A stretch of 43,802 nucleotides of DNA from Oscillospiraceae bacterium (GTDB lineage Bacteria > Bacillota > Clostridia > Oscillospirales > Ruminococcaceae). The notes under the pieces are model-generated. The model was given only the letters and a program-made list of their open reading frames with translations, was not told the origin of the DNA and ran no database searches. This document shows, one piece after another, positions 1-7,984 of this stretch; the stretch's first letter is position 1, and every line of letters starts with the position of its first letter. Where the stretch lies: assembly GCA_017435565.1 (NCBI GenBank), contig JAFSEU010000008.1:1-43802 (forward strand), written 5' to 3'. Position numbers and translations under genes: made by a program.

Positions 1-75
1 GTTAAACCACAAATATTTCCGCTATCTGAACTTAGCGGAACTTATCGAAACTACAAAAGATTAGTTAATGGGTGA
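1..75 (+). CDS. possible C-terminal end of a truncated gene
   Basis: Frame 1 is open from the window edge to a TGA at 73-75 and would encode the last 24 residues of a protein starting outside the window. The fragment is too short to recognise and no family is proposed. The 120 bases after it hold no convincing reading frame. It could equally be chance open frame. Confidence 0.2.
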   Translation, partial: VKPQIFPLSELSGTYRNYKRLVNG

Positions 76-194
76 AATCGGAGGTTATCTCAAGTGAGCT
101 TAACTTATCTTGAGTATTCACGAGAAATCCCCACGATGAAGCCTCTTGATTGAGAAAATGTCGTAAAACAGCTGGTTTTCTATGACAGAACAAC

Positions 195-233
195 AATACA
201 CCCTATGACCGTAAAAAAGCCATAGGGTGTATT
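195..233. terminator. perfect 13-bp hairpin, likely terminator
   Basis: Arms 195-207 and 221-233 are perfectly complementary around a 13-base loop that contains an A-run. It lies between whatever enters from the left edge and the leftward gene ending at 253, so it probably ends one or both transcripts. The T-tracts on either side are short, so termination is inferred from position and stem strength. Confidence 0.6.
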
Positions 234-252
234 TGTGTATCGGATACGATTA

Positions 253-795
253 TTATTTTTTAAATATGCTTTTTATTCTGTCAAACAATGAAGGTTTTGT
301 TCTGCTGTTTTTGCTCCAGATAAGGTCTGAATCAAGCGGAGTACCCTCATTAAGATACGATAAAAAGGCAAAATCAAAACTTTCCCAAGAAATTATGCCT
401 TCTTCAGCCAAAGAATGATAGTCATCAAGATAAAACATACTTCCCCATGAATCAATGTTAAAATCTACGGTGTTGCAGTGATTGACTGCAAATCGATACA
501 TGTACGCAACGGTTTCTTCCTTATTAAGCCGATTGGAATTATAAGCATCTTTAAGAAATATGCGCAATTTCTCGCAAACAATACTCTCGTCAAAATCCTG
601 CTCTGCGCAGTAATTGTGCAGGCAGGAAATTGTTTTGTTGATGTCCGATCCGCATAAAGACAGATTTAATACGATATCACTTAAGGGGTTCTCTGCTTCC
701 AGATACCCGTCCAACCATTCGTCGTATCCATCTCTGAATCCGGATGTTAATAGTATTTTGAAATAATAAGCATCTTCACGGTTCAAATCGCTCAC
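253..795 (-). CDS. hypothetical acidic protein, 180 aa
   Basis: I do not recognise this protein. It is acidic overall with a basic C-terminus (last ten residues rich in Lys/Arg), rich in aromatic residues and cysteines, and has no signal peptide or membrane segment, so it should be cytoplasmic. The start is GTG at 795 with only a weak AGG upstream; no better start is visible. Size, acidity and its lone position in an accessory stretch resemble small immunity-type or DUF proteins, but no motif supports that. The hairpin at 195-233 lies just downstream. Confidence 0.6.
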   Translation of the reverse strand: MSDLNREDAYYFKILLTSGFRDGYDEWLDGYLEAENPLSDIVLNLSLCGSDINKTISCLHNYCAEQDFDESIVCEKLRIFLKDAYNSNRLNKEETVAYMYRFAVNHCNTVDFNIDSWGSMFYLDDYHSLAEEGIISWESFDFAFLSYLNEGTPLDSDLIWSKNSRTKPSLFDRIKSIFKK

Positions 796-837
796 CTGTT
801 ACCTACGAATATTACAGAATAAAACTTATGAATTTTA

Positions 838-1000
838 AATGATATATCGCCTGACAGCGATATGATATACGGCAGGCCGCATGATATACTTGCTCCGCAA
901 GCGTGATATAATATCCGTTCCTTCATATGCCAAAGCCATATTTCACACGCATAGCGTATTTCACAAATCGCGCAAGGGTTCTTTTCTGTGAAAGAGTAGC
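838..1000. repeat. modular array of small hairpins
   Basis: The non-coding stretch is a chain of tiny inverted repeats joined by recurring linkers. Hairpins include 844-850/857-863, CTTGC-TCC-GCAAG at 889-901, ACGC-ATA-GCGT at 947-957, and an outer pair TTTCACA/TGTGAAA closing around 960-993. The linker GATATA recurs between the first units and ATTTCAC between the last ones. No reading frame of note crosses it. The architecture resembles dispersed intergenic palindromic elements of gut Clostridia; that family assignment is from memory and unverified. A shorter relative lies at 1805-1861. Confidence 0.65.
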
Positions 1001-1063
1001 ATAAGTAAGGGCAAAACCGACTAAAAGTATGGTGCGCTTTCTGTTCGACAAATTGGAATTTGT

Positions 1064-1747
1064 TTAGCTATTAAATTGGCATTCAGATTGAATACACTGA
1101 TTATTCAAGTGTGACCGAGAACAAATAATATTGGCTATCTCCATCTTTAAACCTAATTTATCTTCGGTGAATTTTACTGCTTCAATAATGGCAAGGTATG
1201 AATCTCTTTTGCAACAACGAGGACCACCATTTTTACTAATGGAATCCAATGCTCTTGCCGTCATTTGGTTAGAAAGTCCCCAAGCCTCTTTTGCCAACGG
1301 TGTTGATTTTAATGCAATGGAAATATACATTCCTGTACTGATACCTGCACCACAGGCTCCCCAGAAGCCACAAGCACCACCAGGCACTTGCTTTCCTCTC
1401 TTTTGCATTTCATACAGTGCGTTTTTTAAGTTAATATCTCCGCCTGCATTTTTATATGCAGTCAGCAGTGCAGAACCAACCATTGTATGATGTTCCGGGC
1501 CATGCATATGACAAGATGGCATAGACATCATTTTTTCCAAAATCTCAATGGGGTTTTTAGAATTACTATTAAAGCATATTGAAATGATTTCATCCATTCC
1601 GCTTGTATGGCACTCATCACAAACGAAATGACCGTTAACACATCTTGTTTTGCTGCTTTGCTTTTTATGGCAAAGTTCACACTCCGTTACTTCATCTGTG
1701 TCAATGTATTCAAGCGGTGCTTTACAAATCAAACATTCTTCGTTCAT
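1064..1747 (-). CDS. DUF5714 domain zinc-ribbon protein
   Basis: The 227-residue protein starts with two CxxC pairs (CLIC, CELC) followed by a CVNGH...CDEC cluster, an expected zinc-ribbon, in the first 50 residues. The remainder matches what I know of DUF5714: a CHMHGPEHH motif, a glycine-rich GACGFWGACGAG stretch and a GGPRCCKRDSY motif near residue 175. Family members are often annotated next to, or fused with, methyltransferases; no enzymatic activity can be assigned here. The ATG at 1747 has a well placed GAGGTG. Length looks complete. Related hairpin elements lie on both sides (838-1000 and 1805-1861), and a TATAAT-like box sits upstream at about 1785 without a clear -35. Confidence 0.8.
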   Translation of the reverse strand: MNEECLICKAPLEYIDTDEVTECELCHKKQSSKTRCVNGHFVCDECHTSGMDEIISICFNSNSKNPIEILEKMMSMPSCHMHGPEHHTMVGSALLTAYKNAGGDINLKNALYEMQKRGKQVPGGACGFWGACGAGISTGMYISIALKSTPLAKEAWGLSNQMTARALDSISKNGGPRCCKRDSYLAIIEAVKFTEDKLGLKMEIANIICSRSHLNNQCIQSECQFNS

Positions 1748-1804
1748 TCAAATCACCTCGTCAAATTCTTATTTATCGAACAGATTATACCACGATTTAC
1801 TGCG

Positions 1805-1861
1805 TACTGCATATTTCAATATATTTCAATGAAATCCCGCAAGGGATTTATTTCGTTGAAA
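1805..1861. repeat. second hairpin element of the 838-1000 type
   Basis: AAATCCC (1832-1838), loop GCAA, GGGATTT (1843-1849) lies inside an outer TTTCAA/TTGAAA pair (1825-1830 and 1856-1861) and follows ATATTTCA linkers. This repeats the plan of the last unit of the 838-1000 element, which has a GCGCAAGGGTT core inside TTTCACA/TGTGAAA. The two elements flank the DUF5714 gene. Confidence 0.55.
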
Positions 1862-1899
1862 AGAACCCACACTTGTCGTAGACAAATGTGGGTTCTTTT
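1859..1899 (-). terminator. intrinsic terminator of tRNA-Leu
   Basis: Arms 1859-1871 and 1887-1899 pair perfectly over 13 bp and continue with TTGTC/GACAA around a short loop. On the minus strand the stem ends in a T-run immediately 3' of the tRNA, as expected for a single tRNA unit. The mirrored T-run means it could also act on rightward transcripts. Confidence 0.85.
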
Positions 1900-1901
1900 C
1901 G

Positions 1902-1988
1902 TGGTGCCGGTGGCGGGGGTCGAACCCGCACCCTGTCGCCAGGACCGGATTTTGAGTCCGGCACGTCTGCCAATTCCATCACACCGGC
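1902..1988 (-). tRNA. tRNA-Leu (anticodon CAA)
   Basis: On the minus strand the 87 nt fold as a class II tRNA. The 7-bp acceptor stem is GCCGGTG/CACCGGC followed by A and an encoded CCA (1902-1904). The anticodon stem CCGGA/TCCGG carries the loop CTCAAAA, giving anticodon CAA for UUG codons. A variable arm follows, and the T-loop motif GGTTCGACCCC is present. A TTGACA-17-TAAAAT promoter lies upstream and a strong terminator directly downstream, so it is an independent unit. The 3' end faces the accessory left flank of the window. Confidence 0.97.
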
Positions 1989-2001
1989 GATACCAATGAT
2001 T

Positions 2002-2030
2002 ATTTTATCACAAGTTTTGAAACTTGTCAA
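2002..2030 (-). promoter_or_regulatory. promoter of tRNA-Leu
   Basis: On the minus strand TTGACA (2030-2025) and TAAAAT (2007-2002) are 17 bp apart, and the -10 lies 13 bp upstream of the tRNA 5' end. Confidence 0.85.
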
Positions 2031-2160
2031 GAGTGTAATTTTTTAAAAACGCTTTTCAGACGAAATTTTACACTCGTTTGCATAAATAAATTTAAAAAAC
2101 TTGTAGCAAATCCGAATTTGTGCGCATAATATGATAAAAAATCAAAAAGGAGATTTTGCT

Positions 2161-3198
2161 ATGCGTTTGTTCTTAGGCGGCGTAACGCCAAACGGTTTTA
2201 AAAACGAATTTGACGCAAACATAAAGCGCAGCGATTTGTACGGTTATATCCTCAAAGGCGGACCCGGAACGGGCAAATCGACATTGATGAAAAGGCTTGC
2301 ACAGGAATGCGGCGAATGTGATGTGTACTGCTGCTCGTCTGACTTGAATTCAATCGATGCGGTCGTGTTTCCCGAAAAAGGAATTTATGTCGCCGACGGA
2401 ACGGCACCGCACGTTATGGAACCTCGATATCCTGCGCTCAGCGGCGAATATATCAATCTGGGTGAGTTTTGGGACGAAACGAAAATCCGTCCGCACAAGG
2501 ACGCGCTTGAATACTGCTTTTGTGAAAATGCTGCGTTTCATAAGCGTGCGGCAAGGTTTGTTTCTGCCTGCGGTGAGCTTTTCGGCGGACTTTATGATTA
2601 TTCGGCAGGCTGTGTTCTTGAAGAAAAGCTTGATGCGTTTGTACAGCGGTTTTCGAGAAAGACCTTCGGCAAGCCTCTTGACGTTGAAGGTTGTGTTGAG
2701 AATCGTCAGCTTTCTGCGATTACGTCGCAGGGCTATGTGACTCAGGAAATCGACAGCGAGTATACGGTAATTGCCGTTTGCGATGATTACTTTGCCGTTT
2801 CGGGAATGATACTGAGGGGCATTTGCGCTCAGGCGCTTTCGCGCGGGCTGAATGTTTATCTTTCGCATTGCCGTCTTGTTCCGTCAAATCCGATTGAAGC
2901 GCTTCTTATTCCTCAAAAAAAGCTGGCATTTGTCAGCGAAAACTTTTTGAATAAACTACATTATGACTGCCTGAAGAGAATCAACGGAATGCGTTTTTAT
3001 GACACAAAAAAGCTTTTTGAGAAAAAGCAGAAGCTCTCGTTTGACAAATCGGCAGGGCTGGAGCTGTGCTCAGAGGCGGCAAATTCAATTGCTCAAGCAC
3101 TTAAGGTTCACGACGAAATCGAAAAATATTATATCGGTGCAATGGATTTTTCCAAGCTTGACGGTGTTTATAATAAAATTCTCAGCGCATTAAAATAA
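2161..3198 (+). CDS. P-loop ATPase, PRK06851-like
   Basis: A 345-residue cytoplasmic protein with a Walker A motif GGPGTGKST at residues 33-41. The order of features (N-terminal GGVTPNGF, P-loop, then a second half with SHCRLVPSNPIEAL) matches the PRK06851 ATPase-like family, whose function is not established. That family commonly has a second P-loop half; here the second half (after about residue 190) shows no glycine-rich Walker A, so it may be a degenerate repeat. The ATG at 2161 is chosen because AAAGGAG ends about 8 bases before it; an in-frame ATG at 2131 has no such site. A bidirectional terminator follows. Confidence 0.75.
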   Translation: MRLFLGGVTPNGFKNEFDANIKRSDLYGYILKGGPGTGKSTLMKRLAQECGECDVYCCSSDLNSIDAVVFPEKGIYVADGTAPHVMEPRYPALSGEYINLGEFWDETKIRPHKDALEYCFCENAAFHKRAARFVSACGELFGGLYDYSAGCVLEEKLDAFVQRFSRKTFGKPLDVEGCVENRQLSAITSQGYVTQEIDSEYTVIAVCDDYFAVSGMILRGICAQALSRGLNVYLSHCRLVPSNPIEALLIPQKKLAFVSENFLNKLHYDCLKRINGMRFYDTKKLFEKKQKLSFDKSAGLELCSEAANSIAQALKVHDEIEKYYIGAMDFSKLDGVYNKILSALK

Positions 3199-3202
3199 AC
3201 AT

Positions 3203-3242
3203 AAGGCACGGCAGAGTAAAGAATACTTCGCCGTGCCTTTTT
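3203..3242. terminator. bidirectional terminator
   Basis: AAGGCACGGC (3203-3212) pairs with GCCGTGCCTT (3230-3239) and runs into T's on both strands. It separates the convergent ATPase and metallophosphoesterase genes. Confidence 0.9.
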
Positions 3243-3243
3243 A

Positions 3244-4074
3244 TTATTCTGCTCTGAGTGTTACACATACGATTTCGGGTCGGTTGAAAATGCGTAAAGG
3301 GAAACCGCTGTTGCCGATGCCTCTGGATATGTATTCGGTAAGGTTGTCGGATTCGTGGACGCCTGCGGTGTATTTCGGGAGAATTCCCTGGTCGGGTGCG
3401 TAAAGCCCTTGCGTGAACGGCAGACGTATCTGGCCGCCGTGTGCGTGACCGCAAAATACCATATCAGCGCCGCATTCGCTGTAATAATCAATTTCCTCGG
3501 GATTGTGTGAGAGCAGAACCGAGATGGAATTTTCATCGGTCTGTGCCATAAGACTTTCAAGGACGTTGCTTTGCAGCGAATCATAATCAAGCCCGACAAT
3601 CTGTATTGCAGCATCGCCTTTTTTTATTTCGGCGATTTCGTCCTCAAGAACGTTCACACCTGCGTCAAGCATTGTTTTTCTTATTATTTCGTATTCGTCG
3701 CTGCTTCTCTCGTGGTTCCCTGTGACGTAATATACAGGAGCAATTTCAACGGCGCCGATGACAAGCTCCTGCGAATTTTCATAGCCTTTGAAATTTTGGT
3801 CGATGATGTCACCCGTGATAACAATAATGTCGGGTGAAAGCTCGGAAACAATATTCAGAATGTTTTTCTGATTCTCTCCGCAGTACTTGTTGTGATAATC
3901 GGAAAGCTGAACGATTCTGAAGCCGTCGAATTCTTTTGCGACCTTTGAGCTTGTGTATTCATATTCGCTGACGGTAATGTCGTTGTTCTGCCAATAGGCA
4001 AAAACGCCGAACAGAATAACCGATATAAGGAGAATTATGCGTTTTTTCGCTTTTTTGGTAAGGTTGATTTTCAT
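3244..4074 (-). CDS. membrane-anchored metallophosphoesterase
   Basis: A 276-residue calcineurin-like phosphoesterase of the YkuE/YaeI type. Residues 11-28 form a single N-terminal membrane anchor after a Lys-rich start, placing the catalytic domain outside the cytoplasm. The metal-binding signatures are present in order: D59-x-H61, GD at 88-89, GNHE at 119-122, a SHNPE motif near 190 and GHAHGGQ near 210. These supply the usual two-metal site. YkuE-type relatives are extracytoplasmic and some act on UDP-sugar or lipid-linked substrates; the substrate here is unknown. It has its own consensus promoter, divergent from the next gene. Confidence 0.9.
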   Translation of the reverse strand: MKINLTKKAKKRIILLISVILFGVFAYWQNNDITVSEYEYTSSKVAKEFDGFRIVQLSDYHNKYCGENQKNILNIVSELSPDIIVITGDIIDQNFKGYENSQELVIGAVEIAPVYYVTGNHERSSDEYEIIRKTMLDAGVNVLEDEIAEIKKGDAAIQIVGLDYDSLQSNVLESLMAQTDENSISVLLSHNPEEIDYYSECGADMVFCGHAHGGQIRLPFTQGLYAPDQGILPKYTAGVHESDNLTEYISRGIGNSGFPLRIFNRPEIVCVTLRAE

Positions 4075-4161
4075 TGCTTTATAAATCGCTCACTTCTGTA
4101 TGGGAATAGGTTGGTTTGTTTTTACAATATATGACGCAAAAAATGCATTCATAACAAATCA

Positions 4162-4190
4162 ATTATACTTGCGGCAGAAAAAATTGTCAA
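4162..4190 (-). promoter_or_regulatory. promoter of the metallophosphoesterase gene
   Basis: On the minus strand TTGACA (4190-4185) and TATAAT (4167-4162) with a 17-bp spacer, about 90 bp upstream of the start codon. Confidence 0.85.
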
Positions 4191-4219
4191 CACAGTGCTG
4201 TGAAAATATAAATTTCCTG

Positions 4220-4248
4220 TTGAAAAAAGGTAAAAGTTATGGTATTAT
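4220..4248 (+). promoter_or_regulatory. promoter of the 4303 membrane gene and probably lepA
   Basis: TTGAAA (4220-4225), 17 bp, TATTAT (4243-4248), about 55 bp before the start at 4303. No other strong promoter is seen before lepA, whose ribosome site abuts the preceding stop codon. Confidence 0.7.
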
Positions 4249-4302
4249 ATAGTGTATATATTTTTTTGCATGGTTTAAAAAATTACAAAAGGGGATATAT
4301 AG

Positions 4303-4878
4303 ATGAAAAGAGTTAACGGTGCAATGATAGCCTTTGGTGCAATATTTGCAGGTGTAGGTCTGCTGTTTTTTTGTATCGGCGCGTGGATAGGTTTTTTCCT
4401 TGACCCGAATGCGCCGGGCGTTACGGTAAACGGCGACCAGAAAGCAATGGGCATATTCTTTATGCTTTTTTCCAGCATTTTTATTGCTATTGGCGTGTGG
4501 CAGATTGTAAAGCAAATTAAACAGGCTGCAAAGGGCAAGCGCCTGCTTGAAGAAGGCACGCTCTATTGGGCTGAGGTTTCGAATGTTCTGCAGGATACAT
4601 CTGTTACAATCAACGGAAGAAATCCTTCCTATATTGAGTGCTGGTGCACTGATAATATGGGGCTTTGCCGCAATTTCAAAAGCAATTCTCAGATGAGCCT
4701 GCCTTCAATGCTCAGCTTCGGTTCAAGGGTTGCTGTATACGTCAATCCTGAAGATGATGAGGATTATTTTGTTGATTTAAGTCAGTTCACACCTGCGCAG
4801 GTTAATATGAATATGCAGTACGGGCAGAATAATTACGATCAAAGCAACACAAACTACCCGAATTATCCCAATTTTTAA
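4303..4878 (+). CDS. two-TM membrane protein, DUF3592-like
   Basis: A 191-residue protein with two hydrophobic helices (about residues 7-32 and 48-69), then a soluble domain with alternating strands around ECWCTDNMG and VYVNPEDDEDYFVDL. That arrangement resembles DUF3592-type membrane proteins of unknown function. The last 25 residues are Asn/Gln/Tyr-rich and look disordered. AAAAGGGG precedes the ATG. The stop codon overlaps the ribosome site of lepA, so the two genes are almost certainly co-transcribed and possibly coupled. Confidence 0.7.
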   Translation: MKRVNGAMIAFGAIFAGVGLLFFCIGAWIGFFLDPNAPGVTVNGDQKAMGIFFMLFSSIFIAIGVWQIVKQIKQAAKGKRLLEEGTLYWAEVSNVLQDTSVTINGRNPSYIECWCTDNMGLCRNFKSNSQMSLPSMLSFGSRVAVYVNPEDDEDYFVDLSQFTPAQVNMNMQYGQNNYDQSNTNYPNYPNF

Positions 4879-4894
4879 AGGAGAGTAACAAAAT

Positions 4895-6697
4895 TTGGCA
4901 AACGATAAAATCAGGAATTTTTGTATTATCGCTCATATTGACCACGGCAAATCAACCCTTGCCGACAGACTTCTGGAAGAAACCTCAACTGTTGCCGCAA
5001 GGGATATGGAAGAACAATTGCTTGACAATATGGATATTGAGCGTGAAAGAGGCATAACGATAAAGGCCCGTGCCGTGCGCCTTGTTTATAATGCTGATGA
5101 CGGCGAAGAATATATATTCAATCTTATAGATACGCCCGGTCATGTTGACTTCAACTATGAAGTTTCACGTTCACTGGCTGCGTGCGAAGGTGCAATTCTT
5201 GTTGTTGATGCTTCGCAGGGTATTGAGGCTCAGACTCTGGCAAATACCTATCTTGCAATCGAGCACGACCTTGAAGTTCTGCCCGTTGTAAATAAGATAG
5301 ACCTGCCTTCGGCAAATCCCGAAAGCGTTTGTGAAGAGATTGAAAATATCATTGGCATTCCCGCAATGGATGCACCCAGAATTTCGGCAAAAACAGGCCT
5401 TAATATAAAGCAGGTTTTAGAGCGTGTTGTATGCGATGTTCCGCCTCCGCAGGGCGATGAAACAGCACCTCTGAAGGCGCTTATCTTCGACAGCTATTAT
5501 GATGCATATAAGGGCGTTATAATTTATGTAAGAGTCAAGGAAGGCACCGTAAAGGTTGGCGATACCATAAGACTTATGGCTACAAATGCTGAATTTACAG
5601 TTGTTGAAGCAGGCTTTATGACCGCATCCGACCTTGTTAACAAGGGCAGCCTTTGTGCGGGCGAGGTAGGATACATTGCCGCTTCAATCAAAAACATTGC
5701 CGATACAAGAGTGGGCGATACCGTAACTCTGGCAGAAAATCCCTGTGATGAGCCGCTTGGTGGATACCGCAAGGTAAACCCGATGGTTTTCTCGGGTATA
5801 TATCCTGCTGATGGCGCAAAATACGGAGATTTGAGAGAAGCCCTTGAAAAGCTGCAGCTTAACGATGCTTCTCTTTCATTTGAACCCGAAACCTCAACAG
5901 CGCTTGGCTTTGGCTATCGCTGCGGATTTTTGGGTCTGCTTCATATGGAAATTATTCAGGAGCGCTTGGAGCGTGAATATAATCTTGATCTTATCACAAC
6001 AGCACCTTCTGTTATATATAAAGTTTTAATGACAAGCGGCGAAGAGATCTATATCGATAATCCGCTTAATTTCCCCGACCCTGCGCTTATAGATACAGCG
6101 ATGGAGCCTATGGTAAAGGCAGAAATTCTTTCGCCTTCTGACTTTGTGGGAAATATTATGGAGCTTTGTCAGGAAAGACGAGGCGTTTTCAAGGATATGC
6201 AATACCTGGATGAAACAAGAGTTGCCATTCACTATGAATTGCCCTTGAACGAAATTGTTTATGACTTTTTCGATGCTTTAAAATCAAAAACAAAAGGCTA
6301 TGCTTCGTTTGATTATGAGCTCTTAGGATATGTTCCCTCAAAGCTTGTCAAGCTTGATATTCTGCTAAACGGCGATGTTGTCGATGCACTTTCATTCATC
6401 GTTCACACCGATAAGGCATATGGCAGAGCAAGAAAGATTGTTGAAAAGCTCAAAGAAAATATTCCGCGTCAGCTGTTTGAAATTCCCGTTCAGGCGGCAA
6501 TCGGCGGAAAGATTATTGCACGAGAAACCGTTAAGGCAATGCGCAAGGATGTTCTTGCAAAGTGCTACGGCGGCGATATAACAAGAAAGAAAAAACTGCT
6601 TGAAAAGCAGAAGGAAGGCAAGAAGCGTATGCGCTCGCTGGGAACGGTCGAGGTTCCGCAGGAAGCGTTTATGAGCGTTTTGAAGCTCGACGAGTAA
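4895..6697 (+). CDS. lepA: elongation factor 4 (LepA)
   Basis: A 600-residue translational GTPase that binds stalled or mispositioned ribosomes and promotes back-translocation or subunit assembly. The GTPase motifs are AHIDHGKST (13-21), the RGITIKA switch, DTPGHVDF and NKIDLP. The domain II region, the EF-G-like III/V regions and a LepA-specific Lys/Arg-rich C-terminus follow (near the end [15 protein letters not shown]). Length is typical. The start is TTG at 4895; the protein begins MANDKIRN as in homologues, and AAAGGAGAG (4877-4885) overlaps the upstream stop. A small membrane-protein gene follows after 10 bases, so all three probably share one transcript. Confidence 0.98.
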   Translation: MANDKIRNFCIIAHIDHGKSTLADRLLEETSTVAARDMEEQLLDNMDIERERGITIKARAVRLVYNADDGEEYIFNLIDTPGHVDFNYEVSRSLAACEGAILVVDASQGIEAQTLANTYLAIEHDLEVLPVVNKIDLPSANPESVCEEIENIIGIPAMDAPRISAKTGLNIKQVLERVVCDVPPPQGDETAPLKALIFDSYYDAYKGVIIYVRVKEGTVKVGDTIRLMATNAEFTVVEAGFMTASDLVNKGSLCAGEVGYIAASIKNIADTRVGDTVTLAENPCDEPLGGYRKVNPMVFSGIYPADGAKYGDLREALEKLQLNDASLSFEPETSTALGFGYRCGFLGLLHMEIIQERLEREYNLDLITTAPSVIYKVLMTSGEEIYIDNPLNFPDPALIDTAMEPMVKAEILSPSDFVGNIMELCQERRGVFKDMQYLDETRVAIHYELPLNEIVYDFFDALKSKTKGYASFDYELLGYVPSKLVKLDILLNGDVVDALSFIVHTDKAYGRARKIVEKLKENIPRQLFEIPVQAAIGGKIIARETVKAMRKDVLAKCYGGDITRKKKLLEKQKEGKKRMRSLGTVEVPQEAFMSVLKLDE

Positions 6698-6707
6698 GGG
6701 TGGTTTT

Positions 6708-7202
6708 ATGAAAAAGGACGAACTCAGAGAGCTTCGTGCTCAGCGTGCATTGGAGCAAAGGGACGAACTGCCGCCTGTTAACGAAGGCAAATCAATGGCT
6801 TTTTCTGCGTTTGCGGTTTTCATAATCAGTCTGGGCTTTCAGATTCTGCACTGGTATCTTTATGAAATGCTGCAGTTTGATATGTCACTGCTCAGCCTCA
6901 CACCGTTGATTCTGGTACTGGGATATTATGTTGTCATAAAGGACGCAGGCGTCGGGCACACACTGCCTAAGCGTTTTATATTCAAATTCGGTTGCATAGC
7001 ACCGCTTGTGCTCGGAATAATCGTCAGCATAATATGCTATTTTAACGATCCGAATCTAAGCATTTTTATCGGAACGGAGAGCGACTCGGACACAAAGCTT
7101 AAAATAATTCTTGCGTTGTATTCGTTCAGAGTGGCGCTTACCTCACTTTATCTCACAATCGGAGCGCTTGTGATTTATGCGTTTTCAAAGCTGAGTTCAT
7201 AA
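6708..7202 (+). CDS. four-TM membrane protein of unknown function
   Basis: I do not recognise this 164-residue protein. A charged N-terminal 28 residues, probably cytoplasmic, precede four hydrophobic segments at about 31-52, 60-77, 92-112 and 133-159. No motif is evident. It begins 10 bases after lepA with AAGGGTGG as ribosome site, which suggests co-transcription with lepA. No clear terminator follows in the 130 bases before pduL. Confidence 0.7.
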   Translation: MKKDELRELRAQRALEQRDELPPVNEGKSMAFSAFAVFIISLGFQILHWYLYEMLQFDMSLLSLTPLILVLGYYVVIKDAGVGHTLPKRFIFKFGCIAPLVLGIIVSIICYFNDPNLSIFIGTESDSDTKLKIILALYSFRVALTSLYLTIGALVIYAFSKLSS

Positions 7203-7333
7203 TGAACGTTGTCGCTTTGTGTCATAATATTTACAATATCTGCAAGAAATAAGCGATTTTCGTGGTTATAATATAATAAAATGCACACAAAAATATTAAT
7301 GTGTGCGTATATAAACATCTGGAGGAAAAAATT

Positions 7334-7915
7334 ATGTCAAAAGAATTTATTGTAGAAACCTCTGCAAGGCACATTCATGTTTCACAGGCCGATCTTGAAA
7401 CGCTTTTCGGCAAAGGTGCAACCCTTACACACAAGAAGGACCTTTCACAGCCCGGTCAGTTTGCATGCGAAGAAAGAGTAACTATCGTAGGACCTAAGAA
7501 AGAGCTTGCAGGCGTTTCGATTCTCGGACCCGTTCGTCCCGTAACTCAGGTTGAGCTTTCAGCAACAGATGCACGTTCAATCGGCGTTGCAGCACCCATA
7601 AGAGAATCCGGCGACGTTGAAAACTCTGCCCCCTGCAAAATTATCGGCCCCTGCGGCGAGGTTGAGATTTCTCAGGGAGTTATCGTTGCTAAAAGACATA
7701 TCCACCTTACACCTGCTGATGCGCAGGAGCTTGGCGTTGTGGACAAGGAAGTTGTATGGGTAAGGGTTGATTCTGCCGACAGAAAGATTATTTTCGGCGA
7801 TGTTGTATGTCGTGTTCACGAAAATTTTGCAAGAGCAATGCACATCGATACAGATGAATCAAACGCTGTTTGCGCTGCAAGAGATGCAGTCGGCACAATT
7901 GTTAAGGTTGACTAA
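7334..7915 (+). CDS. pduL: phosphate propanoyltransferase PduL
   Basis: A 193-residue member of the PduL phosphotransacylase family, which exchanges CoA and phosphate on acyl groups (propionyl or acetyl). The two halves each carry the family's His motif: ARHIHVS near residues 11-17 and KRHIHLTP near 119-126, which supply zinc ligands. No N-terminal encapsulation extension is present, so it is probably the free cytosolic type serving as a phosphotransacetylase; that is inference. The ATG at 7334 has GGAGG eight bases upstream, so it is preferred over an ATG at 7301. No acetate kinase gene is adjacent. Two overlapping TATAAT boxes at 7267-7277 may be its promoter, but a good -35 is not visible. 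Confidence 0.93.
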   Translation: MSKEFIVETSARHIHVSQADLETLFGKGATLTHKKDLSQPGQFACEERVTIVGPKKELAGVSILGPVRPVTQVELSATDARSIGVAAPIRESGDVENSAPCKIIGPCGEVEISQGVIVAKRHIHLTPADAQELGVVDKEVVWVRVDSADRKIIFGDVVCRVHENFARAMHIDTDESNAVCAARDAVGTIVKVD

Positions 7916-7931
7916 GAATAATACATAAAAA

Positions 7932-7961
7932 TACGCCGTGAAGGGAATGCTTTACGGCGTA
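7932..7961 (+). other. intergenic hairpin between pduL and pncB
   Basis: TACGCCGTGAAG (7932-7943) pairs with CTTTACGGCGTA (7950-7961), 12 bp with one G-T pair. It has no proper T-run, so it may be a weak terminator or attenuator, or may stabilise the upstream mRNA end. Confidence 0.6.
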
Positions 7962-7984
7962 AATTTATAACTCAAAGGAGCTGT

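Noticed and set aside
838..1000. CRISPR array
   Set aside because: The recurring short units are hairpins of different cores with 6-8 base linkers, not identical repeats separated by unique spacers of constant length, and no cas gene is near.
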